DNA from: Chloroflexota bacterium
Lineage (GTDB): Bacteria; Chloroflexota; Anaerolineae; Anaerolineales; Anaerolineaceae
NCBI GenBank assembly: GCA_021796375.1
Contig: JAJYJF010000061.1
Coordinates: forward strand, 1 to 9,107
Direction: 5' to 3'
DNA: 9,107 nucleotides
Each line of letters begins with the position of its first letter. Position 1 is the first letter of the stretch. This document shows positions 7,989-9,107 of the stretch, one piece after another. A program made the position numbers and the translations under genes. The notes beneath the pieces were generated by a model. It was given only the letters and a program-made list of their open reading frames with translations, was not told where the DNA came from and did no database searches.

Positions 7989-8117
7989 CCCTCCCCTTAA
8001 CCCTCTCCCGGCTCCCGGCAAAAAATGCTCGGGGCGCCCACAGGCCCGGAACCGCACGCCGTCCCGGCGCACTCGCGGAGCGAGCCTGCCGGGAGGCGCT
8101 GGGCCGCGGGGGGAGGG
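7989..8117. repeat. Nested inverted-repeat element (REP/MITE-like) after the aminotransferase gene
   Basis: The outer arms CCCTCCCC (7989-7996) and GGGGAGGG (8110-8117) are perfect 8-bp inverted repeats. Inside them, GGCTCCCGGCA (8010-8020) and TGCCGGGAGGC (8087-8097) match at 10 of 11 positions. Two local hairpins are nested within: CCCGGCA/TGC(T)CGGG around AAAAA (8014-8033), and the long stem at 8062-8094. The start (CCCTCCCC, TTAA, CCCTCTCCC) looks like C-rich interspersed intergenic repeats known in many bacterial genomes. No transposase or target-site duplication was recognised, so a non-autonomous repeat is an inference from structure alone. There is no U-tract, so it is not a classical terminator. 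Confidence 0.5.
8062..8094 (+). other. Stem-loop with symmetric internal loop
   Basis: TCCCGGC (8062-8068) pairs perfectly with GCCGGGA (8088-8094), and CTCGC (8072-8076) with GCGAG (8080-8084) around a GGA triloop. Between the two stems is a 3x3 internal loop (GCA against CCT). The left arm of this outer stem is duplicated at 8013-8019 (TCCCGGC), so GCCGGGA has two possible partners. It is not followed by a U-tract. It may stabilise the aminotransferase mRNA 3' end or simply be part of the repeat element. Confidence 0.55.
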
Positions 8118-8162
8118 AGTAGAAAAGACCCCTCCTGCAGGGCATTCCACGGGCGAGGAGGA

Positions 8163-8192
8163 CAGAAGACCCTTCTGCCTTCGAGAGAAGGG
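8163..8192 (+). promoter_or_regulatory. Mutually exclusive hairpins over the gatB ribosome binding region
   Basis: CAGAAG (8163-8168) and CTTCTG (8172-8177) form a perfect 6-bp stem with a 3-nt loop. CCCTTCT (8170-8176) and AGAAGGG (8186-8192) form a perfect 7-bp stem with a 9-nt loop. The shared CTTCT can pair on only one side at a time. The downstream stem would bury AGAAGGG, the purine-rich Shine-Dalgarno region 5 nt before the gatB ATG (8198), while the upstream stem would release it. This is the geometry of a translational switch, but such short stems can also arise by chance; no ligand-binding domain or known riboswitch class was recognised. Confidence 0.35.
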
Positions 8193-8197
8193 AAGGG

Positions 8198-9107
<910 letters not shown>

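Noticed and set aside
8062..8094. Intrinsic terminator after the aminotransferase gene
   Set aside because: The stem is strong, but it is followed by GGCGCTGGGCC rather than a U-tract, so it does not fit a Rho-independent terminator.
7989..8117. CRISPR array or tandem repeat
   Set aside because: The repeats are inverted and nested, not direct repeats with regular spacers.

Overview
The window is a G+C-rich bacterial chromosomal segment. It carries seven genes that can be read with confidence, one small uncharacterised gene, and well-resolved transcription signals between them. The Chloroflexota (Anaerolineae-like) impression rests on the style of the M3 peptidase, the GatB variant and the small RRM protein. 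That is inference from remembered family members, not a search. No phage, plasmid, CRISPR, transposase, rRNA or tRNA signal was seen. The region looks like housekeeping DNA.

Layout. At the left edge, on the minus strand, is the first part of an RRM-type RNA-binding protein (1-109). A 343-bp divergent intergenic region (110-452) follows; it holds an extended -10 promoter for the RRM gene and a weaker one facing right. A CoA-acylating aldehyde dehydrogenase of the methylmalonate-semialdehyde dehydrogenase type (453-1931) comes next and ends at a textbook intrinsic terminator (2013-2040). Twelve bases after the U-tract is a perfect extended -10 (TGATATAAT). It sits so close to the gatC ATG (2065) that the gatC mRNA is probably leaderless.

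The second block runs gatC (2065-2352), gatA (2356-3837), an M3 oligoendopeptidase (about 3848-5560), a sugar-phosphate nucleotidyltransferase (5569-6579) and a roughly 74-codon gene with no standard start codon (about 6564-6788). These genes are packed with overlaps or gaps of only a few bases, so one operon is likely. A promoter whose -10 overlaps the stop codon of the small gene then starts a class I/II aminotransferase (6821-7984). A 213-bp gap made of nested inverted repeats and two mutually exclusive hairpins over the Shine-Dalgarno region leads into gatB (8198 to beyond the right edge).

How the genes fit together. GatC, GatA and GatB form the tRNA-dependent amidotransferase that converts Glu-tRNA(Gln), and often Asp-tRNA(Asn), to the amidated form. 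Its three genes are on one strand, but gatB is separated from gatCA by about 4.4 kb of peptidase, nucleotidyltransferase and aminotransferase genes. The other genes are metabolic and have no obvious common pathway. The most useful second-look items are the probable leaderless gatC, the non-canonical start of the small gene, the palindromic element after the aminotransferase gene, and the possible RNA switch in front of gatB.
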